Of a stretch of DNA of 64,000 bases, positions 34,339-42,156 are shown piece by piece (position 1 is the stretch's first letter; each line of letters starts with the position of its first letter). Position numbers and translations under genes: made by a program. This DNA is from DAOSXA01 sp964526835. Lineage in GTDB: Bacteria; Zixibacteria; MSB-5A5; GN15; FEB-12. Location of the stretch: NCBI GenBank assembly GCA_964526835.1, contig CAZGMK010000003.1, positions 123,162 through 187,161 on the forward strand, given 5' to 3'. A model generated the notes under the pieces. It was not told the DNA's origin. It was given only the letters and a program-made list of their open reading frames with translations, and searched no databases.

Positions 34339-37020
34339 ATGGCTGGATCGTCGCGCCACCCAGATGGCAAGACCAAAGCAGGCCTGTCCATTACTAACAG
34401 TATTCCTGGTCATTTGGAGGGGGCGGATTTCCAGGGCTTGCTCGAGAGCATGCCGGCTGCCTGTCTTTTGGTGATAGACGATCGATTTGCCTATGTCAAT
34501 GCGGCTGCGGTCGAGCTACTAGGGGCTGAATCTCCGGACGATATCGTCGGGAAGCCTGCCCTCAATTTGATCCGGCCGGAGGACCGTCAGTGGGCATCCG
34601 ACCGCTTGTCGTCCGGGTCGCAAGGGAGACGTCTGCCGGCGCAGGAAAGGAGCATTTGCGCCTTCGACGGCTCCCAGCTGGACGTCGAAGTCGACATGAC
34701 ACTTATCGACCTGGATGGACGGGCGGGGATGCTGGCCTCGGTGCGCGAAATCACTCTGCGCAAGCAACTTCGGTCGGCTTATCGCAACCTCGTGGAGCAT
34801 TCCCTTCAGGGCTTCGTGATCATTCAGCACGGCAGAGTGATATTCGCCAACCAGGCTATAACGAGAATCGCTGATCAGCCACTAGAGAATATCCTGGGCA
34901 TGACAATCGACGATTTGATCGCGATGCTTCACCCGGAAGACCGACCGATCGCCGCTGCCAACTGTCGCCGACGAACGGGTGATTCGCCGCCGCTGCCGAG
35001 CGGTGTCTATCGGCTATTGCGCAGGGACGGACAGTTGCGCCACCTGGAGTGCCACGTCTCGGTAACCGAGTATCTTGGAGAGGAAGCGCTGCAGATGGCC
35101 GTCACCGACGTTACCGAGCGAGTGCACGCCGAGGGGGCCCTGCGTGAAAGCGAAGCGCGATTCAGGACTATTTTCGAACAAAGCACAATCGGCATCTATC
35201 GGACTACTCCCAGCGGGGAGATCATCATGGCCAATCCTGCGATGGTCAGGATGCTGGGCTACGAGACCTTCGAGGAACTGGCTCGGCGTAGCCTCAGCAG
35301 GGATGGGTACGAGCCCGAGTATCCCCGGTCCGGATTCATCAACCGAATGGAACGCGCGGGACGCGTCGATGGCATGGAGGCGGCCTGGAAGAAACGGGAT
35401 GGCACAACCATCTACGTGCGCGAGAGCGCCAGGGCGGTTCGTGATGAAAACGGTTGCATAAGGTACTTCGACGGAACCGTCGAGGAGGTTACCCGCCGTC
35501 GTCTCGCTGAACAGAAACTCCAGGCCGAGCGCCGACGGCTTCTCTCCATATTTGACGGCCTTGACGCAGTGATATATGTCTGTGATCCGGATACCCATGA
35601 AATATTGTACTTCAATCAGGCCGGCATTGAACAATGGGGGGAGCCCGGCGGGCGGAAGTGCTTCGAAGTGCTCCAGGGGCGCTCCGATCCGTGTCCTTAC
35701 TGCACCAATGATCGAATCTTCGCGGCTGAGTATGAGGGCCGATCGTACATATGGGAACATCTCAACGAATCCAATCGGCGATGGTATCGTTGTGCCGACA
35801 AGGCGATAACCTGGCCTGACGGTCGAACAGTGCGATTCGAGATGGCCTATGATATCACCAACGAACGTCGTCTGACCGAAGAGATCGCTAGGACCGAGAA
35901 GCTCGAGTCGGTTGGGATTCTGGCGGGGGGAATAGCTCATGACTTCAATAACCTGCTTACCGGAGTACTCGGCAACATTACCCTGGCCCTGACGGATGTC
36001 GGCGACAACGCCGGTATCATCGACTGTCTCAAGCAGGCTGAGGCGGCCGCGCTGCGAGCGCGGAGTCTGACTCAGCGGTTGCTGACGTTCTCGCGTGGCG
36101 GCGCTCCGGTTACAGCCGTGACCTCCATACAGTCCCTGCTGAAGGAGTGCAGCGAGTTCGTGCTGGCCGGGTCTACTGCCAGGTGCCGATTCGATCTGCC
36201 CGACAATCTGAGTCTGGTCGAAGTCGATGAGGGGCAACTCAGCCAGGTGATCGCCAATCTGATTCTCAACGCCGACCAGGCCATGCCCGAGGGCGGTGAG
36301 GTGCTGGTCTCCGCCCGCAATGTCGGTATCAAGGGGGACAGCAGATTACCGTTGCACAAGGGTGAGTATGTGCGCATCTCCGTACGCGACCGCGGCGTGG
36401 GGATTCCACCCGATGATATTGGGCGCATTTTCGATCCGTTCTTCACCACCAAGGAGTTCGGTCGCGGTCTGGGCCTGGCCACGAGCTTCGCGATTGTGCG
36501 CAAGCACCGGGGACATCTAGCGGTCGAATCACGACCGGGCCACGGGTCGACTTTCCATGTCTACCTGCCCGCCTCGAGCGCCGAAACAGAACTATCTCCA
36601 CCACCGACTGCAAATCACCAGGGAGAGTCGGGCAATGTCCTTGTCGTCGATGATGATGAGGTAGTTCGCAACGTCGCCGAGATCACCCTGACTAAACTTG
36701 GATACCGAGTGACTACGGCAGTTAGCGGCGAGGAGGCTGTTCGGGCTCTCCGTCAGGCGAAGGACCACGGCAGGCCGTTTGATCTGGTGGTACTGGACCT
36801 GACGATGCCGGGGGGAATCGACGGTGTCGAGACGCTCAAACGCATGCGAGAGATCGAACCATGTCAATGCGCCGTTGTCAGCAGCGGCTACGTCAACAGC
36901 TCGGTAATGTCCAATTACCGCGACCACGGCTTCAGCGGGGCCGTCGAGAAACCCTATACCTTTACTCGTCTCGCCGGGGCTGTTCAGCAAGCATTGAAAG
37001 AAGCGGCCTCCAGCGAATAG
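34339..37020 (+). CDS. PAS-domain hybrid sensor histidine kinase with receiver domain
   Basis: I chose ATG 34339 because AGAGG (34326-34330) sits 8 nt before it; an in-frame TTG at 34315 is the alternative. The 893-aa protein has about four PAS domains (about 25-145, 150-265, 275-395, 400-510) but no clear membrane span, so sensing is probably cytosolic. The third-to-fourth linker is coiled. A CPYC segment (about 455) could bind a metal or be redox-sensitive. The H-box GGIAHDFNNLLTGVLGN (about 530) carries the phosphorylated His. The ATPase domain has NLILNADQAMPEGG and DRGVGIPPDDIGRIFDPFF. The C-terminal receiver has VLVVDDDE and the phospho-acceptor Asp in DLVVLDLTMPGG. No partner regulator is adjacent. 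Confidence 0.9.
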   Translation: MAGSSRHPDGKTKAGLSITNSIPGHLEGADFQGLLESMPAACLLVIDDRFAYVNAAAVELLGAESPDDIVGKPALNLIRPEDRQWASDRLSSGSQGRRLPAQERSICAFDGSQLDVEVDMTLIDLDGRAGMLASVREITLRKQLRSAYRNLVEHSLQGFVIIQHGRVIFANQAITRIADQPLENILGMTIDDLIAMLHPEDRPIAAANCRRRTGDSPPLPSGVYRLLRRDGQLRHLECHVSVTEYLGEEALQMAVTDVTERVHAEGALRESEARFRTIFEQSTIGIYRTTPSGEIIMANPAMVRMLGYETFEELARRSLSRDGYEPEYPRSGFINRMERAGRVDGMEAAWKKRDGTTIYVRESARAVRDENGCIRYFDGTVEEVTRRRLAEQKLQAERRRLLSIFDGLDAVIYVCDPDTHEILYFNQAGIEQWGEPGGRKCFEVLQGRSDPCPYCTNDRIFAAEYEGRSYIWEHLNESNRRWYRCADKAITWPDGRTVRFEMAYDITNERRLTEEIARTEKLESVGILAGGIAHDFNNLLTGVLGNITLALTDVGDNAGIIDCLKQAEAAALRARSLTQRLLTFSRGGAPVTAVTSIQSLLKECSEFVLAGSTARCRFDLPDNLSLVEVDEGQLSQVIANLILNADQAMPEGGEVLVSARNVGIKGDSRLPLHKGEYVRISVRDRGVGIPPDDIGRIFDPFFTTKEFGRGLGLATSFAIVRKHRGHLAVESRPGHGSTFHVYLPASSAETELSPPPTANHQGESGNVLVVDDDEVVRNVAEITLTKLGYRVTTAVSGEEAVRALRQAKDHGRPFDLVVLDLTMPGGIDGVETLKRMREIEPCQCAVVSSGYVNSSVMSNYRDHGFSGAVEKPYTFTRLAGAVQQALKEAASSE

Positions 37021-37033
37021 GTAATAACCAGGA

Positions 37034-37738
37034 TTACTTGTTCGGGAGGGAGTCGGCCGATGGGCATTGCACCGGAATACTGTATCGAGTACTCAGCCCA
37101 TCCTCGACCTCGAAAGTGAATGACTTCATGAAGCCCTCGGGCGGCGGAAGCTTGAGGAGCTCTATCTTGCCGCCGGCAGTTGCTCCCGACTTCACGCGGC
37201 TCGGCAGGGATACCTTCAGCAGATCGTCCGGATAAGCCACCAGCCTGATAGCGTAGTCGCGTTCGGACACATTGGTGATTGTGAACGGCTTCTCGGTTCT
37301 CACCTTGCCGGCTCCCACCGCGAGGTCCAGGCTCATCGGCTCCACAACGAGCGGCCAGGCCGAGTCGGCGTCGGCGACGACCACCGTAGCGATCTCCAGC
37401 CGATGATCCGGCAGACCATCATTGGCCAGCACTCGGGGGTTTTTGGTAACCGGTCCGTCGTAACGCCGAGTACTGAAGATGATCTCCAGGCGCGCACTGT
37501 CGCCCGGTGGTATGATCTCTTTGTCGAGTGGCGCCTTGGTACAGCCGCAACCCGGTGTTATCTTCAGTATCTTGAGGCTGTCTGTACCGGTCGATCTGAT
37601 CCAGAACGTGTGCGCCACTTCCGCCTGCTGATGGCAGTAGCCGAAGTCGAAGCCGTTCTCAGAGAACTCGAGCCAGGGCTGCGCAGCGCCGGTGGATACC
37701 ATCACCAACATGAGTATCGGTAGAGTCAATCTTGTCAT
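37034..37738 (-). CDS. DUF1573 domain protein, periplasmic
   Basis: A 234-aa protein with a signal peptide (MTRLTLPILMLVMVSTGAA). The DUF1573 Ig-like core (about residues 22-115) shows the family marks FDFGYCHQQAEVAHTFWIRS, TPGCGCTKAPLD and IPPGDSARLEIIFST. The CGC motif is typical. The C-terminal half is a second Ig-like region (FTITNVSERDYAIRLVAYPD). Role unknown; the family is widespread in FCB-group and Planctomycetes genomes and probably binds or organises other cell-envelope proteins. Shine-Dalgarno AAGGAAG precedes the ATG. It is downstream of the EncFtn-like gene on the same strand. Confidence 0.82.
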   Translation of the reverse strand: MTRLTLPILMLVMVSTGAAQPWLEFSENGFDFGYCHQQAEVAHTFWIRSTGTDSLKILKITPGCGCTKAPLDKEIIPPGDSARLEIIFSTRRYDGPVTKNPRVLANDGLPDHRLEIATVVVADADSAWPLVVEPMSLDLAVGAGKVRTEKPFTITNVSERDYAIRLVAYPDDLLKVSLPSRVKSGATAGGKIELLKLPPPEGFMKSFTFEVEDGLSTRYSIPVQCPSADSLPNK

Positions 37739-37794
37739 AGCACTTCCTTATACGATCCTCATGTCAGGTTCTTTCGTCGCAGCAGCGGGAGTCT

Positions 37795-38082
37795 TTAGTC
37801 GTGTTTGAGTGACTTCTCGGTGAAGAGCCAGTCTTTCAACTCGTCGGCGAACGCCTTGTCGTTGCGTCGCAGCCACTCAACGAGCATGGCGGCGTGTTCT
37901 TTTTCCTCATCGCGGTTGTGCTCCAGGATTGCCTTGAGCTCTTCATCCTTACAGACATCGACCCGTTGCTGATACCAGTCAACAGCTTCCAGCTCTTCGA
38001 CCAGCGACTGGAGGGCGCGATGCAGGTTGAGTGTGGTATCGCTCAGCTTGCTGCGGTCTTCGTGAATCTCTGCCGGCGCCAT
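37795..38082 (-). CDS. encapsulated-ferritin-like protein (EncFtn), no shell gene nearby
   Basis: A 95-aa protein matching the encapsulated ferritin core: LVEELEAVDWYQQRVDVCKD and ILEHNRDEEKEHAAMLVEW. The di-iron ligands expected for EncFtn are present: Glu in EELEAVDW, and Glu and His in EEKEHA. EncFtn forms annular decamers that oxidise Fe(II) and normally works inside an encapsulin shell, targeted by a C-terminal peptide. Here the chain stops at FTEKSLKHD with no LTVGSL-like targeting tail, and no encapsulin gene is adjacent. A strong Shine-Dalgarno (AAAGGAG) precedes the ATG. It is a probable ferroxidase that acts without a shell or with a distant one. Confidence 0.85.
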   Translation of the reverse strand: MAPAEIHEDRSKLSDTTLNLHRALQSLVEELEAVDWYQQRVDVCKDEELKAILEHNRDEEKEHAAMLVEWLRRNDKAFADELKDWLFTEKSLKHD

Positions 38083-38132
38083 CTTATGGAACTCCTTTCA
38101 GTTTCATCTACTAATTCGACTGGTAAGTAAAC

Positions 38133-38942
38133 TCATTCCTTTGCAGGGGGCAAGCCCTTGATGTCGAGCAGCTCACGAATCCTGTCGTAGCGAATCAGCA
38201 ACTGCGTAGGGCCCTCAGCGTAGGCAGCGATCTCGTACGGATTGTAGTAGAATACAAGGCCTGTGGAATCGAGCATGAAGTTGTCCGGCAATGAAAAAGT
38301 ACCGCCCGGAAACCGGAACCCGGTCTGGTTGTAAGTCTGGCCGGGTTGCATCCGTCGGGCCACGCGGAAAGCCTGCTCGGCCAGCGCCCGGAGGCTGTCG
38401 ATGTCGTCGGGGCCAACGACGTCAACCGGACTCAGGCGCGAGCCGCTGGTGAGGTCGAACGACGCCAGGATGCGGTCGTGGTATCCGTGCGCGCCGCCCG
38501 TAAATCCGAGCTGCTTGATCCGCAGGCTGATAAGCCGCTCGGTTTCGAGGATGACTTCTGCGGTTGTCTTGTCCAGCCAGGGGATGGTGTAGTCGGACTG
38601 ATCCTCTTTGAACTCCAGGTACTGCGCAACAAATCGGTCGGCTCGTGCTTCCGGATCGCCAGGGTCAATCGAGTCGTCCACCGAGGCCACCAGGTGAGAT
38701 TCCACGAATCGGTTCAGGCTGTCGGCGACTTCCGGGCGGTTCGAACAGGAGAATACGGGATACTCGATCAGGGCGTGGGTGCAGTCGTTGGGGTTTGGTT
38801 GCGCGCAGCCGGGATCGACGGCCATATACGACTGCTCTACCCAGGTCACTTCAGCGGGGGAGGGGGGTTGACCGGCATCTTCCGACCCGCACCCGAGGAG
38901 AAGAGAGGTTAGAAAGAGCGCTGTGAAGGTTGACCTGGCCAT
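38133..38942 (-). CDS. DUF3298/DUF4163-type lipoprotein (RsiV-like extracytoplasmic region)
   Basis: A 269-aa lipoprotein with signal peptide MARSTFTALFLTSLLLGCG and lipobox LLGC (Cys18). The DUF4163-like part (about 40-130) has IEYPVFSC and LNRFVESHLVAS. The DUF3298-like part has FTGGAHGYHDRILASFDLTSG, followed by LPDNFMLDSTGLVFYYNPYEIAAYAEGP, which is diagnostic of the family. Such domains occur in RsiV anti-sigma factors, where they bind lysozyme, and in many stand-alone lipoproteins of unknown role. No sigma factor lies nearby, so anti-sigma function is not supported here. Confidence 0.82.
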   Translation of the reverse strand: MARSTFTALFLTSLLLGCGSEDAGQPPSPAEVTWVEQSYMAVDPGCAQPNPNDCTHALIEYPVFSCSNRPEVADSLNRFVESHLVASVDDSIDPGDPEARADRFVAQYLEFKEDQSDYTIPWLDKTTAEVILETERLISLRIKQLGFTGGAHGYHDRILASFDLTSGSRLSPVDVVGPDDIDSLRALAEQAFRVARRMQPGQTYNQTGFRFPGGTFSLPDNFMLDSTGLVFYYNPYEIAAYAEGPTQLLIRYDRIRELLDIKGLPPAKE

Positions 38943-38981
38943 ATCGAGATGTATATAGCCTCAATTGACTCGAATAACAAG

Positions 38982-39055
38982 TACCCCCGGCAGGACTCGA
39001 ACCTGCTACCCTCTGCTTAGAAGGCAGATGCTCTATCCGGGTGAGCTACGGGGGC
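38982..39055 (-). tRNA. tRNA-Arg (anticodon TCT)
   Basis: A complete 74-nt cloverleaf on the minus strand. The acceptor GCCCCCG pairs with CGGGGGT (one G-U), the D-arm is GCTC/GAGC, the anticodon arm is TCTGC-CTTCTAA-GCAGA with anticodon TCT at 34-36, and the T-arm is GCAGG-TTCGAGT-CCTGC, with discriminator A. CCA is not encoded. The 5' end lies only 4 nt after the stop codon of the DoxX gene, leaving no room for its own promoter between the two. Confidence 0.97.
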
Positions 39056-39059
39056 ATTG

Positions 39060-39485
39060 TCATTCCACGCTCCTCTGCTTATACAAGAGCGCATCCAATG
39101 AGTATGTATTGTAACTCAACAGGATAGTGTCAAGAAAGATTACAATCACATAAGGTACGTTCTTCGCCGCTCCAGCCGTGTCGCCCTTGGCCAACAGCCC
39201 GAAATTCAGGACCATCAGCAGCAGCCCCGCCAGATACAACACCGGCCGCGTCCACAAACCAACTGTCAGCAGCAGCCCCAGCACAACCTCGGCGATCGGC
39301 AAAACCATCACAAACCCCACCACCAGCGGCTCCGGTATCCAGGCCTCAGCGAAGCCGGAGCTAATCCGCTCGACGGCCGTCCGGTAGGCCACCAGTTTGT
39401 TTATGCCTGCAACCAGAAGGAGCAGGCCGATCAGCAGGCGCAGCAGCAGCGAGCCGAATCGTAGATCACGATCTTGCAGCTTCAT
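39060..39485 (-). CDS. DoxX family membrane protein
   Basis: A 141-aa protein with four hydrophobic helices. I chose the start at 39485 because GGAG lies 7 nt upstream; an in-frame ATG at 39632 would add 49 unlikely residues and cross the pyrE promoter. Family features are SLLLRLLIGLLLLVAGINKL (helix 1, with G-x-x-K) and LPIAEVVLGLLLTVGLWTRP (helix 2 onward). DoxX/MauE-type proteins are inner-membrane components linked to quinone or thiol redox chemistry, but the activity here is not predictable. It is divergent from pyrE and runs straight into tRNA-Arg. Confidence 0.82.
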   Translation of the reverse strand: MKLQDRDLRFGSLLLRLLIGLLLLVAGINKLVAYRTAVERISSGFAEAWIPEPLVVGFVMVLPIAEVVLGLLLTVGLWTRPVLYLAGLLLMVLNFGLLAKGDTAGAAKNVPYVIVIFLDTILLSYNTYSLDALLYKQRSVE

Positions 39486-39569
39486 AGATATCTCCAGTCC
39501 GGGTTCAGCCTTTGTCCCTGCCTCCGAAATGCCGCAGAACCGCATTTGGTTCCGGCCGACCAACGATCC

Positions 39570-39598
39570 TTGCTCTTCCGTCGCCGTTGATGTATAGT
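39570..39598 (+). promoter_or_regulatory. sigma70-type promoter of pyrE
   Basis: TTGCTC (39570-39575) and TATAGT (39593-39598; 5 of 6) have an exact 17-bp spacer. The predicted transcript begins near 39605, about 27 nt before the pyrE ATG, and the Shine-Dalgarno AGGAAAGG lies within it. The -35 is weak. Confidence 0.5.
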
Positions 39599-39631
39599 TT
39601 CCGCGACAAACAACCAGGAAAGGTACAGGCA

Positions 39632-40318
39632 ATGCCCCAGTTCGATCAGGATGCGTTCAATCAGTTCGTGCTCGACAACAATGCCATCGGTTTCTTCGAG
39701 AAGCCACTGACCCTCAAGTCGGGCCGTCAATCTCATTTCTACGTCAACTGGCGAACAGTTGTCTCAGATGTCTGGCTGACCGAGAAGCTGGTCGGCTTCG
39801 TCACCGAGTTCGTCCGCGCCAACGAAATACCGGTCGATACATTTTACGGCGTCCCCGAAGGCGCCACCAAGCTGGGCGTTCTGACCCAATTCAACTGGGC
39901 GCGCGCGAGCGCCGACTATGCATCCGGCAGTCATGCCCTCGCCATGGGCCGGGCCAGGCCGAAAGACCATGGTGCCCCTCAGGACAAGTACTTCGTCGGA
40001 GCCCCGAGGGGGCGGGTCGCCGTTCTCGAAGACACCACCACGACCGGCGGGGCGCTAATAACGACGCTCGAGTTTCTGCGTGATTCCGGCGTCGATGTAG
40101 CTGCTGTTATCACCCTGACCGATCGAATGGAGAAACGCAATGACGGAATGTCGGTGCGGCAGGCCGTCGAAGCCAAGGGCTTCAAATACTATAGTCTGAG
40201 CCGAGCTCCGGAACTCCTGCCGGAGCTGGCCAGGCGCCTGCAGCCGTCGGCCGAGGTGATCGCAGCAATCGAGAGTGAATACCGCGATCACGGCGTGCAG
40301 CCGGTTATCCTGAGATAG
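39632..40318 (+). CDS. pyrE: orotate phosphoribosyltransferase
   Basis: PyrE makes orotidine 5'-phosphate from orotate and PRPP in pyrimidine synthesis. The PRPP-binding motif is VAVLEDTTTTGGALITTL (about residues 130-147). The N-terminal orotate-binding region has IGFFEKPLTLKSGRQSHFYV, and VPEGATKLG is the second substrate loop. The start at ATG 39632 follows AGGAAAGG; a longer frame from 39512 overlaps the promoter and is rejected. Length of 228 aa is normal. It is convergent with the rubredoxin-oxidoreductase gene; the 122-bp gap between them shows no clear terminator. Confidence 0.9.
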   Translation: MPQFDQDAFNQFVLDNNAIGFFEKPLTLKSGRQSHFYVNWRTVVSDVWLTEKLVGFVTEFVRANEIPVDTFYGVPEGATKLGVLTQFNWARASADYASGSHALAMGRARPKDHGAPQDKYFVGAPRGRVAVLEDTTTTGGALITTLEFLRDSGVDVAAVITLTDRMEKRNDGMSVRQAVEAKGFKYYSLSRAPELLPELARRLQPSAEVIAAIESEYRDHGVQPVILR

Positions 40319-40440
40319 CATCCTTTTCAAAACGACCGGCCGGAGCGACGTCATCCTGCTTGCATCGCGGCTCGGAGTAAACGGGCGTGACTTCCCGGCC
40401 ACGTGCACCGTCGAGATCGTCGAACAGGCGCGCCACTCCG

Positions 40441-41958
40441 TCAACGTCGTTGTCGCCACCATCGGGTGAGAAATCCGACAATAGCCTCCGCATCCGGGTG
40501 GGGTCCCAGCTGAGAGAGGTCGAGCCGGTCCCTGATGGCCACTTGCGCCGGCCCCATCAGTTGCCCGCCGCCGATGATGACAGCCCCCTGCAACCGGCCG
40601 TCGTTCAGCAGGAAGCGGTAATATGTGTCACCATCCTCTCTGGCCGCAATGTGGTCGCTGCCGGAGGCATCAACCGGGCCTACACTTACGACATCTATAT
40701 CGACTACCTTTAGCGCCGTCGACGGAGCCATTCCTGCGAATGCTTCTGAGCCGCCGGCGGCGTTGATACCCGCAACCAGGCCTTGCTTCTGCGACGAAGT
40801 CCACAATCCGTATATCAGGTCCTGGTATTCCGCAACATCGCCGGCCGCCCAGACAGCGGGATGTGATGTCTCCATCTTCTCGCTAACAACAACGCCCGTG
40901 TTCGTTTCAATTCCGGCAGCTCGAGCCAGGTAGCTGTTGGGCCTGATTCCGGCCGTAACGATCACGATATCAGCGTCAATTACGGTGTCGTTCACGAAAC
41001 GCACGCCTCGAACGCGTTCATCACCCACCAGTTCCTCGACCTGACTACCTAACCGGAATGAGATCCCAATATTTTCCAAACGACGCTGCAGTATGCCGGC
41101 GCCCGATTTGTCAAGTTGACGTGGAAGCAGCCGTGGACGATCCTCGATTACTGTCACCGGGACACCGTGCGAGGCCAGCGCGCCGGCGGTCTCAAGGCCG
41201 AGCAATCCGCCGCCGAGACAGATACACCTGCCGCCTGATGAAGCTGCGTTGATCAATCGCCGGCAATCCTGATCGGTTCTCAGCGACATGACCCCCTCGC
41301 GAGTTATGCCAGGGATAGGCGGCATGAATGGATGTGCTCCCGTGGCGAGGATCAGGCGATCATATTTCTGGGCGCCCCGCGGGCGCAATTGCACCTTCCG
41401 TGTCTCGGTATCGATATTGCCGACCTCGCGTCCGGTTATCAGTTCGATCCCCTTCTTCTCGTACCATTCGACGGGATGAAGCGGGAGTTGTTCGGCTCTG
41501 ATTTGCCCGGCCAGAAATGGCGTCAGGTTAAGGCGAGCATAGGGGAGGGACTTCTCTTTGGATATCACAATTATCCGTCCTGAGGGGTCCTGCTTGCGAA
41601 TTGCCTCGGCGGCAGTCACTCCGGCGATACCGGCGCCGATGATGACATACGTGAGGTCGTTGCGTGTTTCGCGTGACCCGGCGCCGACCGGTTCGTCTGT
41701 CCCCTCATGAGGTTCGAACTCACTCGCCGGGGCTCCACAAACAGGACATCTGTCCGGGGGCTCCGCGCCGTCATGGACATAGGCGCACACTCTGCAGCGG
41801 AAGCGTGATGGGGCAGGCATCCCTACTTCAGGGGCTTCTACGGCGGTGTGAAACTCCGAAGCCGGCGCCCCGCATACCGGGCAAGCATCCGGGGGCGCCG
41901 GACCATGGTGCACGTAACCACAAACAGCACATACCCAGCGCTTGTCCGAATCCGACAT
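40441..41958 (-). CDS. NAD(P)/FAD oxidoreductase with two N-terminal rubredoxin-like domains
   Basis: A 505-aa fusion protein. I chose ATG 41958 for its GGAG Shine-Dalgarno (AAAGGAGCTGT); an in-frame ATG at 42114 would add 52 unlikely residues. Two rubredoxin-like zinc or iron knuckles come first: WVCAVCGYVHHG ... CPVCGAPASEF (about 6-35) and FRCRVCAYVHDG ... CPVCGAPASEF (about 52-82). A pyridine nucleotide-disulphide oxidoreductase region follows, with FAD motif VIIGAGIAGVTAAEA (about 102), NAD motif CICLGGGLLGLETAGAL (about 240) and C-terminal FAD contact VWAAGDVAEY. It resembles rubredoxin reductase/NADH oxidase enzymes that feed electrons to rubredoxins, O2 or peroxide reductases. Two tandem rubredoxin modules are less usual than one. 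Confidence 0.87.
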   Translation of the reverse strand: MSDSDKRWVCAVCGYVHHGPAPPDACPVCGAPASEFHTAVEAPEVGMPAPSRFRCRVCAYVHDGAEPPDRCPVCGAPASEFEPHEGTDEPVGAGSRETRNDLTYVIIGAGIAGVTAAEAIRKQDPSGRIIVISKEKSLPYARLNLTPFLAGQIRAEQLPLHPVEWYEKKGIELITGREVGNIDTETRKVQLRPRGAQKYDRLILATGAHPFMPPIPGITREGVMSLRTDQDCRRLINAASSGGRCICLGGGLLGLETAGALASHGVPVTVIEDRPRLLPRQLDKSGAGILQRRLENIGISFRLGSQVEELVGDERVRGVRFVNDTVIDADIVIVTAGIRPNSYLARAAGIETNTGVVVSEKMETSHPAVWAAGDVAEYQDLIYGLWTSSQKQGLVAGINAAGGSEAFAGMAPSTALKVVDIDVVSVGPVDASGSDHIAAREDGDTYYRFLLNDGRLQGAVIIGGGQLMGPAQVAIRDRLDLSQLGPHPDAEAIVGFLTRWWRQRR

Positions 41959-42156
41959 ACAGCTCCTTTCCCGTCCGTTCAAAGGCCACGGTGATCTCTG
42001 GACTCCATAAATACAACGTCCGACCGCACTTGACAAGAAGAGCCTGCTCTGCACCGAGAGGTCGACGACAGTATGGAACCGTATTCGCCGCCGGGTGTTA
42101 AAGCAGGAGGACACGAACGGGGACTGAATAGGTCCAGCATAGTGGTGAAGTATATC

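Noticed and set aside
35014..36237. 407-residue open frame on the minus strand
   Set aside because: It lies wholly antisense to the histidine kinase, whose PAS, H-box and ATPase motifs are unmistakable; the antisense translation has no recognisable domain.
38133..38942. RsiV anti-sigma factor
   Set aside because: There is no cytoplasmic sigma-binding domain, no transmembrane helix other than the lipoprotein signal, and no sigma factor gene nearby.
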